Position numbers and translations under genes: made by a program. Positions 15,294 to 21,761 of a DNA stretch of 21,761 nt are shown in pieces. Below the pieces are notes generated by a model, which was not told the DNA's origin, did not search any database, and saw nothing but the letters and a program-made list of their open reading frames with translations. How positions within the stretch are numbered: the first letter of the stretch is position 1; the number at the start of each line of letters is the position of its first letter. The stretch is from positions 1 through 21,761 of the forward strand of contig CATWBR010000015.1 in NCBI GenBank assembly GCA_958349075.1. The letters are read 5' to 3'. This DNA comes from an uncultured Clostridium sp. Lineage in GTDB: Bacteria; Bacillota; Clostridia; Lachnospirales; Lachnospiraceae.

Positions 15294-15809
15294 ATGGAGT
15301 ACCGGATGGGAAAAAAGTTGGAACGCTATGGGCGTCTTCTGATTCTGCTCAGTATGCTGATTGTATATGGGTTCTGTTATATTTACGGCTGTGTTTTTCA
15401 AAGTATGCAGGCGGCGTATTCCGTGAATTTACTTATTCTGGCATTTACCGGAATCGAATGTGCCGTGATCATTGGTATAAAGAAGGGCCTGCAATACTTT
15501 CGGGACCATTGCTATTACATCTTTTCAGAGGATTCCTTTACGGTTTGTAACGGAAGAAAAAAGACATGTTATCCATGGGAGGCGTTCGCAGAAGCCAGGT
15601 TTGACTACACAAGAGTGATTGGAATGAATTATTTTCCCGTCATCTTTATTGCCGGAGGTAAAATGCTCCGTCTAAACAAATATGTGAATGATTTTAATGG
15701 TCTGACTGTAAAAATGCTGGGAAAAATCTTGGCATCAGCCAGACTCCAGGATGATTTATGGGAAAAACTGTCTGCATATGACTGCGCTTCGGCCAAAACA
15801 GAGAATTGA
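15294..15809 (+). CDS. Small membrane protein with PH-like domain, unknown function
   Basis: A protein of 171 residues with two hydrophobic segments (about 12-34 and 43-63) and a soluble C-terminal part (68-160). The pattern YYIFSEDSFTVCNGRKKTCYPWEAFAEARF, followed by FPVIFIAGGKMLRLNK, resembles the beta-strand series of bacterial PH-like (YcxB/bPH) domains. The ATG at 15294 has AAGGGG eight bases upstream. It ends the TRAP/SDR operon. Such proteins are rare companions of sugar catabolic genes; it may have been joined by position only. I do not assign a function. Confidence 0.65.
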   Translation: MEYRMGKKLERYGRLLILLSMLIVYGFCYIYGCVFQSMQAAYSVNLLILAFTGIECAVIIGIKKGLQYFRDHCYYIFSEDSFTVCNGRKKTCYPWEAFAEARFDYTRVIGMNYFPVIFIAGGKMLRLNKYVNDFNGLTVKMLGKILASARLQDDLWEKLSAYDCASAKTEN

Positions 15810-15843
15810 GGTGTACCGGCCGCTGTCCGCAGCAATGTATATC

Positions 15844-15872
15844 TGGACAAATCCTCCGTAGTTTGTTAAACT
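15844..15872 (+). promoter_or_regulatory. Likely promoter of the cyclophilin gene
   Basis: TGGACA (15844-15849), a 17-base spacer and TAAACT (15867-15872). Each box is close to consensus and the spacing is ideal. Transcription would start near 15879, about 30 nt ahead of the coding start. Confidence 0.6.
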
Positions 15873-15908
15873 GATAGGACAAATGCAAAAACTTTAGGAG
15901 GAAATCAC

Positions 15909-16427
15909 ATGCAGAATCCAATCGTAACAATTGAGATGGAAAACGGCGATATCATGAAAGCGGAGCTTTATCCGGAAATCGCCCCAAATACAGTAAATAA
16001 CTTTATCAGCCTGATTAAAAAGGGATATTACAACGGACTTATTTTCCACCGTGTTATCAAAGGGTTTATGATACAGGGCGGATGCCCGGACGGTAACGGT
16101 ATGGGCGGCCCTGGATATTCCATTAAGGGAGAGTTCAGCCAGAACGGTTTTACCAATCAGTTTAAACACACAAAAGGCGTGCTGTCCATGGCAAGATCAA
16201 TGGCTCCGGATTCAGCAGGTTCCCAGTTCTTTATCATGCATGATAACGCACCGCATCTGGACGGCTCATATGCAGCTTTCGGTAAAGTGACGGAAGGGCT
16301 TGATATCGTGGACAAAATTGCCGGTATGAAGACAGACTGGAATGACAGACCAATGAAAGAGCAGAAAATCAAGACAATGACCGTGGAGACATTTGACGGA
16401 GAATATCCCGAACCGGAGAAATGCTAA
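15909..16427 (+). CDS. ppiB: Peptidyl-prolyl cis-trans isomerase, cyclophilin type
   Basis: A cytoplasmic cyclophilin of 172 residues without signal peptide, catalysing proline isomerisation in folding proteins. The active-site segment FHRVIKGFMIQGG gives Arg48, Phe53 and Gln56. GVLSMARSMAPDSAGSQFFI and HLDGSYAAFGKV complete the site. The usual cyclosporin-binding Trp is His116 here, so sensitivity to the drug may be low, as in many bacterial forms. AGGAGG lies upstream at good spacing. It is the first gene of a short operon with a GNAT gene 29 bp downstream. Confidence 0.95.
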   Translation: MQNPIVTIEMENGDIMKAELYPEIAPNTVNNFISLIKKGYYNGLIFHRVIKGFMIQGGCPDGNGMGGPGYSIKGEFSQNGFTNQFKHTKGVLSMARSMAPDSAGSQFFIMHDNAPHLDGSYAAFGKVTEGLDIVDKIAGMKTDWNDRPMKEQKIKTMTVETFDGEYPEPEKC

Positions 16428-16456
16428 ACTGATTTTGCTGAAAAGAAGATAAGAGT

Positions 16457-17146
16457 ATGACAATTATAAAGGAAGTTACAGTAGAAGGGAAACGATACCC
16501 GGTCACTGTTTCGGACGAGAACGAGGCTCTTCTGGCCGCAGCAGCGGCAGGAAGAGCCATTGTTGGAATATGGGATCCGGATCGTGGAGGGTCGGGGGCA
16601 GGCTTTGATGCCTGCCTGTATCTGATCTGTGAGCCCGGAGCGGCAGATGAAACGCTGTTAGAACACGCGGTGAGGAGGAACGCCGGTCTGCCGTGGATTA
16701 TTGCAGAAACCGACAGGCTTTTAATACGGGAATTTATTGAAGAAGATCCGCTGGAACCGGAGTCACAGGATGATGGGGACGGGGTATTTTCAAGCAGGGT
16801 TTTGAGAAAGAATTATATAGCCGGACAGTACCGGTTTCACGAATGCGGCCTGTGGGCCCTGGTGGAAAAACAAAGCAGAGCCGTCATCGGTAAGGCCGGT
16901 GTCACGGATGGGGAACTGGGATATCATATTTATGAGCCTTTTCGGAGACAGGGATACGCTTTGGAGGCCTGCGGCGCAATACTTGGATATGCGCGGGAAG
17001 AACTGGGGATGAAACGGATCGTGATAAAAACCGTGAAGGAAAATATGGCGTCTGTAAATCTGGCGCGCAGACTCGGATTTACTCTGTCCGGAGAGTCAGC
17101 GCAGACAAAGGAACGATTTTTTGTGTTTGAGAAGGAAATAGGATAA
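16457..17146 (+). CDS. GNAT N-acetyltransferase with N-terminal extension
   Basis: A protein of 229 residues. The C-terminal part (about 84-229) is a RimJ/RimL-like acetyltransferase: TDRLLIREF opens the fold, ELGYHIYEPFRRQGYALEA carries the acetyl-CoA binding loop (RRQGYA, 163-168), and ENMASVNLARRLGF is the typical helix near the end. Residues 1-80 are an extra segment with a small beta-rich start and an Ala-rich helix (25-32); I do not recognise it. Substrate unknown (amine, aminoglycoside or protein N-terminus). The gene lies 18 bp ahead of the DUF624 gene and 29 bp after ppiB. Confidence 0.85.
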   Translation: MTIIKEVTVEGKRYPVTVSDENEALLAAAAAGRAIVGIWDPDRGGSGAGFDACLYLICEPGAADETLLEHAVRRNAGLPWIIAETDRLLIREFIEEDPLEPESQDDGDGVFSSRVLRKNYIAGQYRFHECGLWALVEKQSRAVIGKAGVTDGELGYHIYEPFRRQGYALEACGAILGYAREELGMKRIVIKTVKENMASVNLARRLGFTLSGESAQTKERFFVFEKEIG

Positions 17147-17164
17147 TAAGAAAGGCAATTAACG

Positions 17165-17845
17165 ATGGCATCTAAACTGTTCGATTATGACAATCCCTTC
17201 TTCACGCTGATGTCGAGGATTTGGGATTTAATGATATTGAATTTTCTTGCTGTCCTGTTCTGCATTCCGGTCATAACGGCCGGGGCATCAGTGACGGCGT
17301 TGTATTATGTTACCCTGAAGATGGCAGAGGACCGGGAATCCCATATATACCGGAGTTTCCTTAAGGCATTCAAAGATAATTTCTTCCAGTCCACGGCCAT
17401 TCAAATTATTCTCTGGCTGATAGGGGCTGTTCTTGCAGTAGATTTTTGGTATGTGGTTCTTGGCGGGACCGGACTGCCTGCAAATCCGGACGCAGGTCAT
17501 GCGGGCGCCGGGTTCTCCATATCGGGAATCTTCCAGACAGGCAGTCCGGTGCGCCTGGCAATGGCCGTGATTTTTCTGGCGCTGCTCGTGATATACCTGT
17601 TCACATCACTGTACGTATTCGCCGTTCAGGCACGCTTTATCAATCCGGTTCTGAGGACGGTCAGCAATGCTTTTATGATGTCGGTCCGTCATCTGCCGTC
17701 TACGGTATTCATGGTAATCCTCAATGCGGCATTTTTTTATATTGCGGTCAATTATGCATCCTGGCTGGCTTTCTGGGCGCTTTCCGGTCCTTTGTATATG
17801 AATTCGGTTTTGCTTAGCAGGGTGTTTAAGAGATATATGGTTTAG
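17165..17845 (+). CDS. DUF624 (YesL family) membrane protein
   Basis: A protein of 226 residues with about five hydrophobic segments (20-50, 78-100, 130-155, 180-200, 200-220). The N-terminal FDYDNPFFTLMSRIWDLMILNFLAVLFCIPVITAGAS is the signature of the DUF624/YesL family, which often sits beside carbohydrate-uptake genes in Firmicutes. Its biochemical role is not established. Here it ends the ppiB-GNAT operon, away from any ABC sugar transporter in this window. No clear terminator follows. Confidence 0.9.
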   Translation: MASKLFDYDNPFFTLMSRIWDLMILNFLAVLFCIPVITAGASVTALYYVTLKMAEDRESHIYRSFLKAFKDNFFQSTAIQIILWLIGAVLAVDFWYVVLGGTGLPANPDAGHAGAGFSISGIFQTGSPVRLAMAVIFLALLVIYLFTSLYVFAVQARFINPVLRTVSNAFMMSVRHLPSTVFMVILNAAFFYIAVNYASWLAFWALSGPLYMNSVLLSRVFKRYMV

Positions 17846-18052
17846 AATGCGTTTTTCGAGGTTAGTGTCCGTTATGTACTCCAAAGAGCGCGAGCGTTTC
17901 CCGAAGGAACTTTTTCTGCCCGGATTTCCCACTCGCGATAACCCTCAAACAGGGACTGAAGACTTACACCATCCCCATCCCCTCTGTCCCCCAATCAGCA
18001 TCCTCATTTTTCAACTAAATGCACATTCACACAAAAATACCAAGGAATGCTA
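17846..18052. other. Intergenic stretch with reversed strand composition
   Basis: About 200 bp without a supportable gene. The plus strand is pyrimidine-rich (CCATCCCCATCCCC near 17969), opposite to the purine-rich plus strand of all neighbouring genes. On the minus strand there is a TTCC-TTCG-GGAA hairpin with a UUCG-type loop (17895-17913). CGCGAG (17889-17894) and CTCGCG (about 17932-17938) form an outer pair. A 77-codon plus-strand frame begins at 17847 without a ribosome site. This might be an intergenic repeat family or a minus-strand RNA; not decidable here. Confidence 0.35.
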
Positions 18053-18081
18053 TTGTATTTTGTATGTACGACGTATATAAT
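18053..18081 (+). promoter_or_regulatory. Promoter of the ispE-gntR-AKR operon
   Basis: TTGTAT (18053-18058), a 17-base spacer and a perfect TATAAT (18076-18081). Start is expected near 18088, about 80 nt before ispE. It is the only good promoter upstream of three closely spaced genes. Confidence 0.75.
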
Positions 18082-18094
18082 ATATTGTATACAA
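18060..18094 (+). promoter_or_regulatory. Candidate GntR (FadR-type) operators
   Basis: A perfect palindrome TTGTATACAA (18085-18094) lies on the start site, and a related TTGTATGTACGA (18060-18071) lies in the promoter spacer. Both fit the TNGT...ACNA pattern known for FadR-subfamily GntR regulators. A gene for such a regulator is the second gene of the operon, so negative autoregulation is a reasonable inference. TATTTTGTAT and ATACAAAATA also form a 10-bp inverted pair here. Confidence 0.55.
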
Positions 18095-18103
18095 AATAAT
18101 GCG

Positions 18104-18142
18104 CGGATACAATTTCGCTGCACCGCAGTCAAACTGTATCCG
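18104..18142 (+). repeat. Leader stem-loop before ispE
   Basis: CGGATACA (18104-18111) pairs with TGTATCCG (18135-18142). Inside, CTGC pairs with GCAG around ACC (18118-18128), with symmetric six-base internal loops between. It lies wholly in the predicted 5' leader of ispE, before the ribosome binding site. No T-run follows. It may stabilise the mRNA or be a protein target. Confidence 0.45.
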
Positions 18143-18168
18143 TTACACTACAGACCGGAGGAATAGGA

Positions 18169-19065
18169 ATGATAAAGCACCTGGGGCTGAAAGCCTACGG
18201 TAAGATTAATCTGGGGCTCGACGTGGTCAGAAAGAGGGAAGACGGATACCACGAAGTGCGGATGATTATGCAGACGGTGCGCGTATATGACAAGATCGAT
18301 CTGGAGCGCAGCGAACAGCCGGGAATCAGGCTGGAAACGAACCTTTACTACCTGCCTGACAATGAGAACAATCTGGGATACAGGGCGGCGAAGCTTCTGA
18401 TGGACGAGTTTGGGGTCACAGAGGGAGTGGAGATCAAGATGAAGAAATTCATCCCTGTGGCGGCCGGCATGGCGGGCGGCAGCAGCGATGCGGCGGCGGT
18501 CATGTTCGGAGTAAACAAGATGTTTTCATTAGGGCTTACGATGGAAGAGCTGATGGAGAGAGGCGTGAAACTGGGAGCGGACGTGCCCTACTGTATTATG
18601 AGAGGTACGGCTCTTTCGGAAGGAATTGGGGAAATTCTGACGCCGCTGCCACCGATGCCGCAGTGCCAGATTCTAATCGCAAAGCCGCCAATCAGTGTCT
18701 CTACAAAATTTGTTTATGAAAACCTGAATTTACCTTCGCTTGGCCGGGATGCACACCCGGACATCGACAGAATTGCGAAGGCCATATCATCCAGAGATTT
18801 TTACGGGATTGCGGAGAATCTGGGGAACATACTGGAGACAGTGACGATTCCGGCTCATCCGATTATCCGTGAAATCAAAGAAAAGATGATGGAACTGGGA
18901 GCCGTGAATGCACTTATGAGCGGAAGCGGCCCGACGGTGTTCGGACTGTTTGTTAATCCGGCTGCCGCACAGGATGCATATGAGGAGATGCGCTACGGGA
19001 CCGGAAGCCATCTTGTAAAGCAGGTATATCTGACCAGTTTCTACAATAACAAAGCAGGAAAATAA
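18169..19065 (+). CDS. ispE: 4-diphosphocytidyl-2-C-methyl-D-erythritol kinase (IspE)
   Basis: A GHMP-family kinase of 298 residues that phosphorylates CDP-ME in the MEP (non-mevalonate) isoprenoid pathway. Signatures are YGKINLGLDVVRKREDGYHEV with Lys12, the ATP loop PVAAGMAGGSSDAA (97-110), LGADVPYC with the catalytic Asp138, and the C-terminal NALMSGSGPTVFGLF. The start has GGAGG seven bases upstream. It heads an operon with a GntR regulator (21 bp downstream), an arrangement whose logic is not obvious from function. Confidence 0.96.
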   Translation: MIKHLGLKAYGKINLGLDVVRKREDGYHEVRMIMQTVRVYDKIDLERSEQPGIRLETNLYYLPDNENNLGYRAAKLLMDEFGVTEGVEIKMKKFIPVAAGMAGGSSDAAAVMFGVNKMFSLGLTMEELMERGVKLGADVPYCIMRGTALSEGIGEILTPLPPMPQCQILIAKPPISVSTKFVYENLNLPSLGRDAHPDIDRIAKAISSRDFYGIAENLGNILETVTIPAHPIIREIKEKMMELGAVNALMSGSGPTVFGLFVNPAAAQDAYEEMRYGTGSHLVKQVYLTSFYNNKAGK

Positions 19066-19086
19066 ATTAGGACAGGGGAATTATTT

Positions 19087-19764
19087 ATGGGAAACGATTT
19101 TGAAGTAAATATGAATGAGTACCTCCCGCTCAGGGATGTCGTATTCAATACACTCCGGCAGGCCATATTGAAAGGGGAACTGGCTCCGGGAGAAAGACTG
19201 ATGGAAATCCAGCTTGCAGAAAAGCTGGGAGTGAGCAGAACCCCAATCCGTGAGGCCATCAGAAAACTGGAACTGGAAGGCCTGGTACTGATGATACCCC
19301 GCAAGGGTGCCGAGGTGGCCAAGATTTCCGAAAAGAGCTTAAAAGATGTTTTAGAGGTGAGACGTTCCCTGGAAGAACTGGCCATTGAACTGGCCTGCCA
19401 GAGGATGACGGACGCCGATCTCCTGGAGATGGAGAAGGCGGAAAAGGTGTTTAAGGACGCCGTTGACAATGGAAATGCCATGGAGATTGCCGAGACAGAT
19501 GAGGCATACCATGATGTAATTTATAATTGCACCAGAAATACAAGGCTGGTACAGATTTTAAACAACCTGCGGGAGCAGATGTACCGTTTCCGCCTGGAAT
19601 ATATTAAGGATGAAGACAAGAGACAGATTCTTTTGATCGAGCACGAAAAGATTTTAAAAGCGCTCAGAAACAGGCATGTGGCCGAAGCCAGGGCGGCTGT
19701 GCGCGAACATATTGATAACCAGGAGATTACGGTTCTTAAGAATATAAAGGAGCAGGAAGAATGA
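19087..19764 (+). CDS. GntR-family regulator, FadR/FCD type
   Basis: A protein of 225 residues. The N-terminal winged helix (about 12-80) has LAEKLGVSRTPIREAIRKLELEGLV. An all-alpha FCD ligand domain follows (about 87-215), with likely metal residues in DEAYHDVIYN, the His of IEHEKIL and the His of VREHIDNQ, as in acid-sensing members. Such proteins usually repress and respond to carboxylic acid ligands. The last bases overlap the start of the AKR gene (ATGA overlap at 19761-19764), so the two are translationally coupled. TTGTATACAA sites at the operon promoter suggest it controls its own operon. Confidence 0.92.
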   Translation: MGNDFEVNMNEYLPLRDVVFNTLRQAILKGELAPGERLMEIQLAEKLGVSRTPIREAIRKLELEGLVLMIPRKGAEVAKISEKSLKDVLEVRRSLEELAIELACQRMTDADLLEMEKAEKVFKDAVDNGNAMEIAETDEAYHDVIYNCTRNTRLVQILNNLREQMYRFRLEYIKDEDKRQILLIEHEKILKALRNRHVAEARAAVREHIDNQEITVLKNIKEQEE

Positions 19765-20987
19765 CTTTTAAAGAATTATATTTGTCGGGGCAGATAGAGT
19801 TTGAAGAGATTGACCGCCACATATCAAAATGGAATAATTCCGATGATGAGAGAACTCTGGCCAAATATCTTGGCCTTAATGCAGAGGAGGAAGACGTCTG
19901 GATTGAGGAAAGTGATGAAGCGCTTCAGGATATGCTGGATTCTTATGAAAAAATCGTTGGGACTCCGGTAACGCTTGGAAGAACCGGAATAATTGTCAAT
20001 AAGAACGGATTTGGAGCGCTTCCGATGCAGAGAGTGTCGGTAGAAGCGGCCGGCAGCCTGCTTAAGGATGCATATAAAGCCGGAATCCGTTTTTTTGATA
20101 CGGCTAGGGATTACACCGACAGCGAAGAAAAAATCGGCTATGCGCTGAGTGACGTGAGGAAAAAGATCTATATTGCCACAAAGACTTCGGCAAAAACTGT
20201 GGAGAAATTCTGGACAGATCTTGAAACAAGTTTACATAATCTAAAAACAGACTATGTGGACATTTACCAGTTCCATAACCCTTCTTTCTGTCCGAAACCG
20301 GGGGACGGCAGCGGCCTCTATGAGGCCATGCTGGAGGCCAGGGCTCAGGGGAAGATTCGGTTTATTGGAATTACAAACCACAGAATGGCTGTGGCAGAGG
20401 AGGCGGTGGAATCCGGACTCTACGATACGCTTCAGTTCCCGTTTAACTACCTTTCCACAGAGCGGGAGATTGCGTTGGCAGATGCCTGCCGGAAACAGAA
20501 TGTGGGCTTTATTGCCATGAAGGGCCTCTCAGGCGGACTTATCACGGATTCGGCCGTGATTTATGCATGGATGCTTAACTACGAAAATGTCCTTCCCATC
20601 TGGGGCGTGCAGCGTGAGAGTGAACTGAACGAGTTCCTCAGTTATATCGGCAATCCTCCCGAGCTGACGGAAGAGAGAAAGGCAGTGATTGAGAAAGACA
20701 GGAAAGAGCTGGCCGGTTCCTTCTGCCGTGCCTGCGGTTACTGTCTGCCGTGCCCGTCCGGAATTGAGATCAATATGTGCGCCAGGATGTCACTTCTTTT
20801 AAGGCGTATGCCTCCCGAAGAATTCCTGACCGAGGAGGGACAGGCGAGGATGAAAAAGATTGAGGACTGTATCCATTGCGGACAGTGCAGCGCTAAATGT
20901 CCATACGGGCTCGACACGCCGACTCTGCTGGAGAACAATTATAAAGATTACCAGGAAGTGCTGGCAGGAAGGTCTGTGAAAAACTGA
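19761..20987 (+). CDS. Aldo/keto reductase with N-terminal extension and two C-terminal 4Fe-4S motifs
   Basis: A protein of 408 residues in three parts. Residues 1-66 are an acidic helical segment (FKELYLSGQIEFEEIDRHI ... WIEESDEALQDML) that seems foreign to the AKR fold and resembles small stand-alone Lachnospiraceae proteins I recall. Residues 70-315 are the AKR barrel with the tetrad Asp113, Tyr118, Lys141 and His172. The C-terminal part carries CxxCxxCxxC (Cys322, 325, 328, 331) and CxxCxxCxxxCP (Cys370, 373, 376, 380), a ferredoxin-like pair of 4Fe-4S sites. It probably reduces a carbonyl or passes electrons in an anaerobe; the substrate is unknown. Confidence 0.9.
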   Translation: MTFKELYLSGQIEFEEIDRHISKWNNSDDERTLAKYLGLNAEEEDVWIEESDEALQDMLDSYEKIVGTPVTLGRTGIIVNKNGFGALPMQRVSVEAAGSLLKDAYKAGIRFFDTARDYTDSEEKIGYALSDVRKKIYIATKTSAKTVEKFWTDLETSLHNLKTDYVDIYQFHNPSFCPKPGDGSGLYEAMLEARAQGKIRFIGITNHRMAVAEEAVESGLYDTLQFPFNYLSTEREIALADACRKQNVGFIAMKGLSGGLITDSAVIYAWMLNYENVLPIWGVQRESELNEFLSYIGNPPELTEERKAVIEKDRKELAGSFCRACGYCLPCPSGIEINMCARMSLLLRRMPPEEFLTEEGQARMKKIEDCIHCGQCSAKCPYGLDTPTLLENNYKDYQEVLAGRSVKN

Positions 20988-20992
20988 GGAAA

Positions 20993-21018
20993 TGCTCCCA
21001 TTCGAATGTCTGATGGAG
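20993..21018 (+). repeat. Imperfect hairpin after the AKR gene
   Basis: GCTCCCAT pairs with ATGGAGC (one bulge) across a loop of about 11 bases. There is no T-run after it, so it is a weak terminator at best. The remaining 21019-21067 is AT-rich and holds no gene. Confidence 0.3.
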
Positions 21019-21067
21019 CGGGAACGTTACAATAAAGTTAAAATTGTATAAACTTTTTATAAGCCTA

Positions 21068-21096
21068 TTGACAAGGTGACAGGCTGTCACTATAAT
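21068..21096 (+). promoter_or_regulatory. Consensus promoter of the TetR gene
   Basis: TTGACA (21068-21073), exactly 17 bases, TATAAT (21091-21096): a perfect sigma-A promoter. The start site is expected near 21103, giving a leader of about 160 nt. Such a strong promoter is normally held down by a repressor; two operator-like palindromes overlap it. Confidence 0.92.
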
Positions 21097-21119
21097 ACAT
21101 GACAGCCTGTCACCTTTTT
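21073..21119. promoter_or_regulatory. Inverted repeat: twin TetR operators and possible terminator
   Basis: AAGGTGACAGGCTGTC (21073-21088) and GACAGCCTGTCACCTT (21101-21116) are perfect inverted copies of 16 bp with a 12-base loop. Each arm also contains a near-palindrome TGACAG-x-CTGTCA, the kind of site bound by a TetR dimer. One lies in the -35/-10 spacer and one on the start region. On the plus strand the arm is followed by TTTTT (21115-21119), so the same DNA could terminate transcripts from the AKR operon. Confidence 0.8.
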
Positions 21120-21161
21120 GCTGCCTGGTGATAAAAAGGTTGCGGAGTGTGCTTTTTGCTG

Positions 21162-21193
21162 CCGCTGGTAAATACTTCCGCTGGTATATTTTA
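21162..21193 (+). repeat. Short direct repeat in the TetR leader
   Basis: CCGCTGGTA occurs at 21162-21170 and again at 21178-21186, with similar AT-rich bases after each (period 16). The rest of the leader, 21120-21262, has no gene I can support. Confidence 0.4.
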
Positions 21194-21262
21194 CAGCATT
21201 GTGTTATTTTTACGCAGGGCGGAGGCAGACATTGAAAATATGATTATCAGGGGGGAAGGCTT

Positions 21263-21761
21263 ATGCCAACAGAACGGTTTCACAGGCTTCCGGATGAAAA
21301 AAAGAGAATTATCTGCAGCGCAGCGGTAAAAGAGTTTGCGCGTGTTCCTGTTGATAAGGTGTCCATTAACCAGATTATCAAGGAAGCGGAAATCTCGAGG
21401 GGAAGTTTCTATACATATTTTGAAGATAAATGGGATCTTTTGAGCTGTATCTTCGAGGACAGCCAGAACAGGCTCAGGGAATTCTGCAAGGTTACCCTGG
21501 AGGAGTCCGATGGGGATATATGGCAGATGTTGGAAAAACTTCTGCTGAGAACATTGGATTACTGCTCCGGACAAGAGCAGTTCGCATTTATCAAAAGCGT
21601 AATGTGCCACACGGGTTCAGAAGAGATCTTAAAGGGATTTTCGGAGAGGATCAATAATACATACGAACACAAAAATGATGAGATAGAGCATTGGATTTAT
21701 GAAAATGCCGACAAACGGCTTATGGCAGCCAGGGATTATGAAGAATTCCACTGCTTTTTCC
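21263..21761 (+). CDS. TetR/AcrR-family regulator, N-terminal part (cut by window edge)
   Basis: The frame opens at ATG 21263 after GGGGGAAGG and runs to the window end with no stop (166 codons seen). Residues 10-57 form the TetR helix-turn-helix, with VDKVSINQIIKEAEISRGSFYTYFEDKWDLL being the classic recognition region. The following helices (60-166) belong to the ligand and dimer domain and are not assignable. It sits directly behind a consensus promoter overlapped by two palindromes, so autorepression is likely. Targets and ligand are unknown; such genes often control an adjacent efflux pump, which would lie beyond the edge. Confidence 0.93.
   Translation, partial: MPTERFHRLPDEKKRIICSAAVKEFARVPVDKVSINQIIKEAEISRGSFYTYFEDKWDLLSCIFEDSQNRLREFCKVTLEESDGDIWQMLEKLLLRTLDYCSGQEQFAFIKSVMCHTGSEEILKGFSERINNTYEHKNDEIEHWIYENADKRLMAARDYEEFHCFF

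Noticed and set aside
17847..18080. 77-codon plus-strand frame after the DUF624 gene
   Set aside because: No ribosome binding site, Pro/His-rich translation of a C/T-rich stretch, and it runs through the ispE promoter; treated as non-coding.
21147..21329. Small plus-strand frame overlapping the TetR start
   Set aside because: No ribosome site; the overlapping TetR frame from 21263 has a strong one and clear family motifs.

Overview
The window looks like a chromosomal stretch from a Gram-positive anaerobe of the class Clostridia, most likely Lachnospiraceae (the [Clostridium] symbiosum/bolteae kind). The signs are moderate GC content, strong GGAGG-type ribosome binding sites, a CIRCE heat-shock operator, a non-mevalonate isoprenoid gene (ispE), a DUF624/YesL protein, a TRAP transporter with a lipoprotein binding protein, and an aldo/keto reductase carrying iron-sulfur clusters. 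The genus is an inference from style, not from a search. I saw no tRNA, rRNA, CRISPR array, insertion sequence or phage gene.

Region 1 (1-4923) is an amino acid and peptide block, all on the plus strand. It holds the C-terminal part of a GltS-type sodium/glutamate symporter, peptidase T (pepT), an M18 aminopeptidase (apeB) and an APC-family amino acid permease related to YjeM, and it closes with a very strong 19-bp terminator. Together these would import glutamate, finish the hydrolysis of small peptides and exchange amino acids.

Region 2 (4950-6270) is a heat-shock unit. A CIRCE operator overlaps the -35 of a near-consensus promoter. It is followed by a structured leader of about 175 nt and a DnaJ/CbpA-type co-chaperone without a zinc finger. 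A bidirectional hairpin separates it from a minus-strand monoacylglycerol-lipase-like hydrolase (6285-7088).

Region 3 (7322-15809) is the most distinctive accessory block. A minus-strand, membrane-anchored AraC-type regulator is divergent from a plus-strand operon: sugar-phosphate isomerase/epimerase, the TRAP transporter dctQ-dctM-dctP, two short-chain dehydrogenases and a small PH-like membrane protein. The divergent control region has four copies of a 9-bp core motif, a plausible operator set for the AraC protein. The layout suggests regulated uptake and catabolism of a carboxylated sugar or polyol. The substrate cannot be read from the sequence.

Region 4 (15844-17845) has its own promoter and carries a cyclophilin, a GNAT acetyltransferase with an N-terminal extension, and a DUF624 membrane protein. 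A non-coding stretch of about 200 nt with reversed strand composition follows.

Region 5 (18053-20987) is ispE, a FadR-type GntR regulator and an aldo/keto reductase with eight C-terminal cysteines and a fused N-terminal segment. The shared promoter has TTGTATACAA-type operators around the -10 and start site, which suggests autoregulation. The window ends with a TetR regulator (from 21263, cut by the edge) behind a consensus promoter embedded in a 16-bp inverted repeat that can also act as the terminator of the preceding operon.
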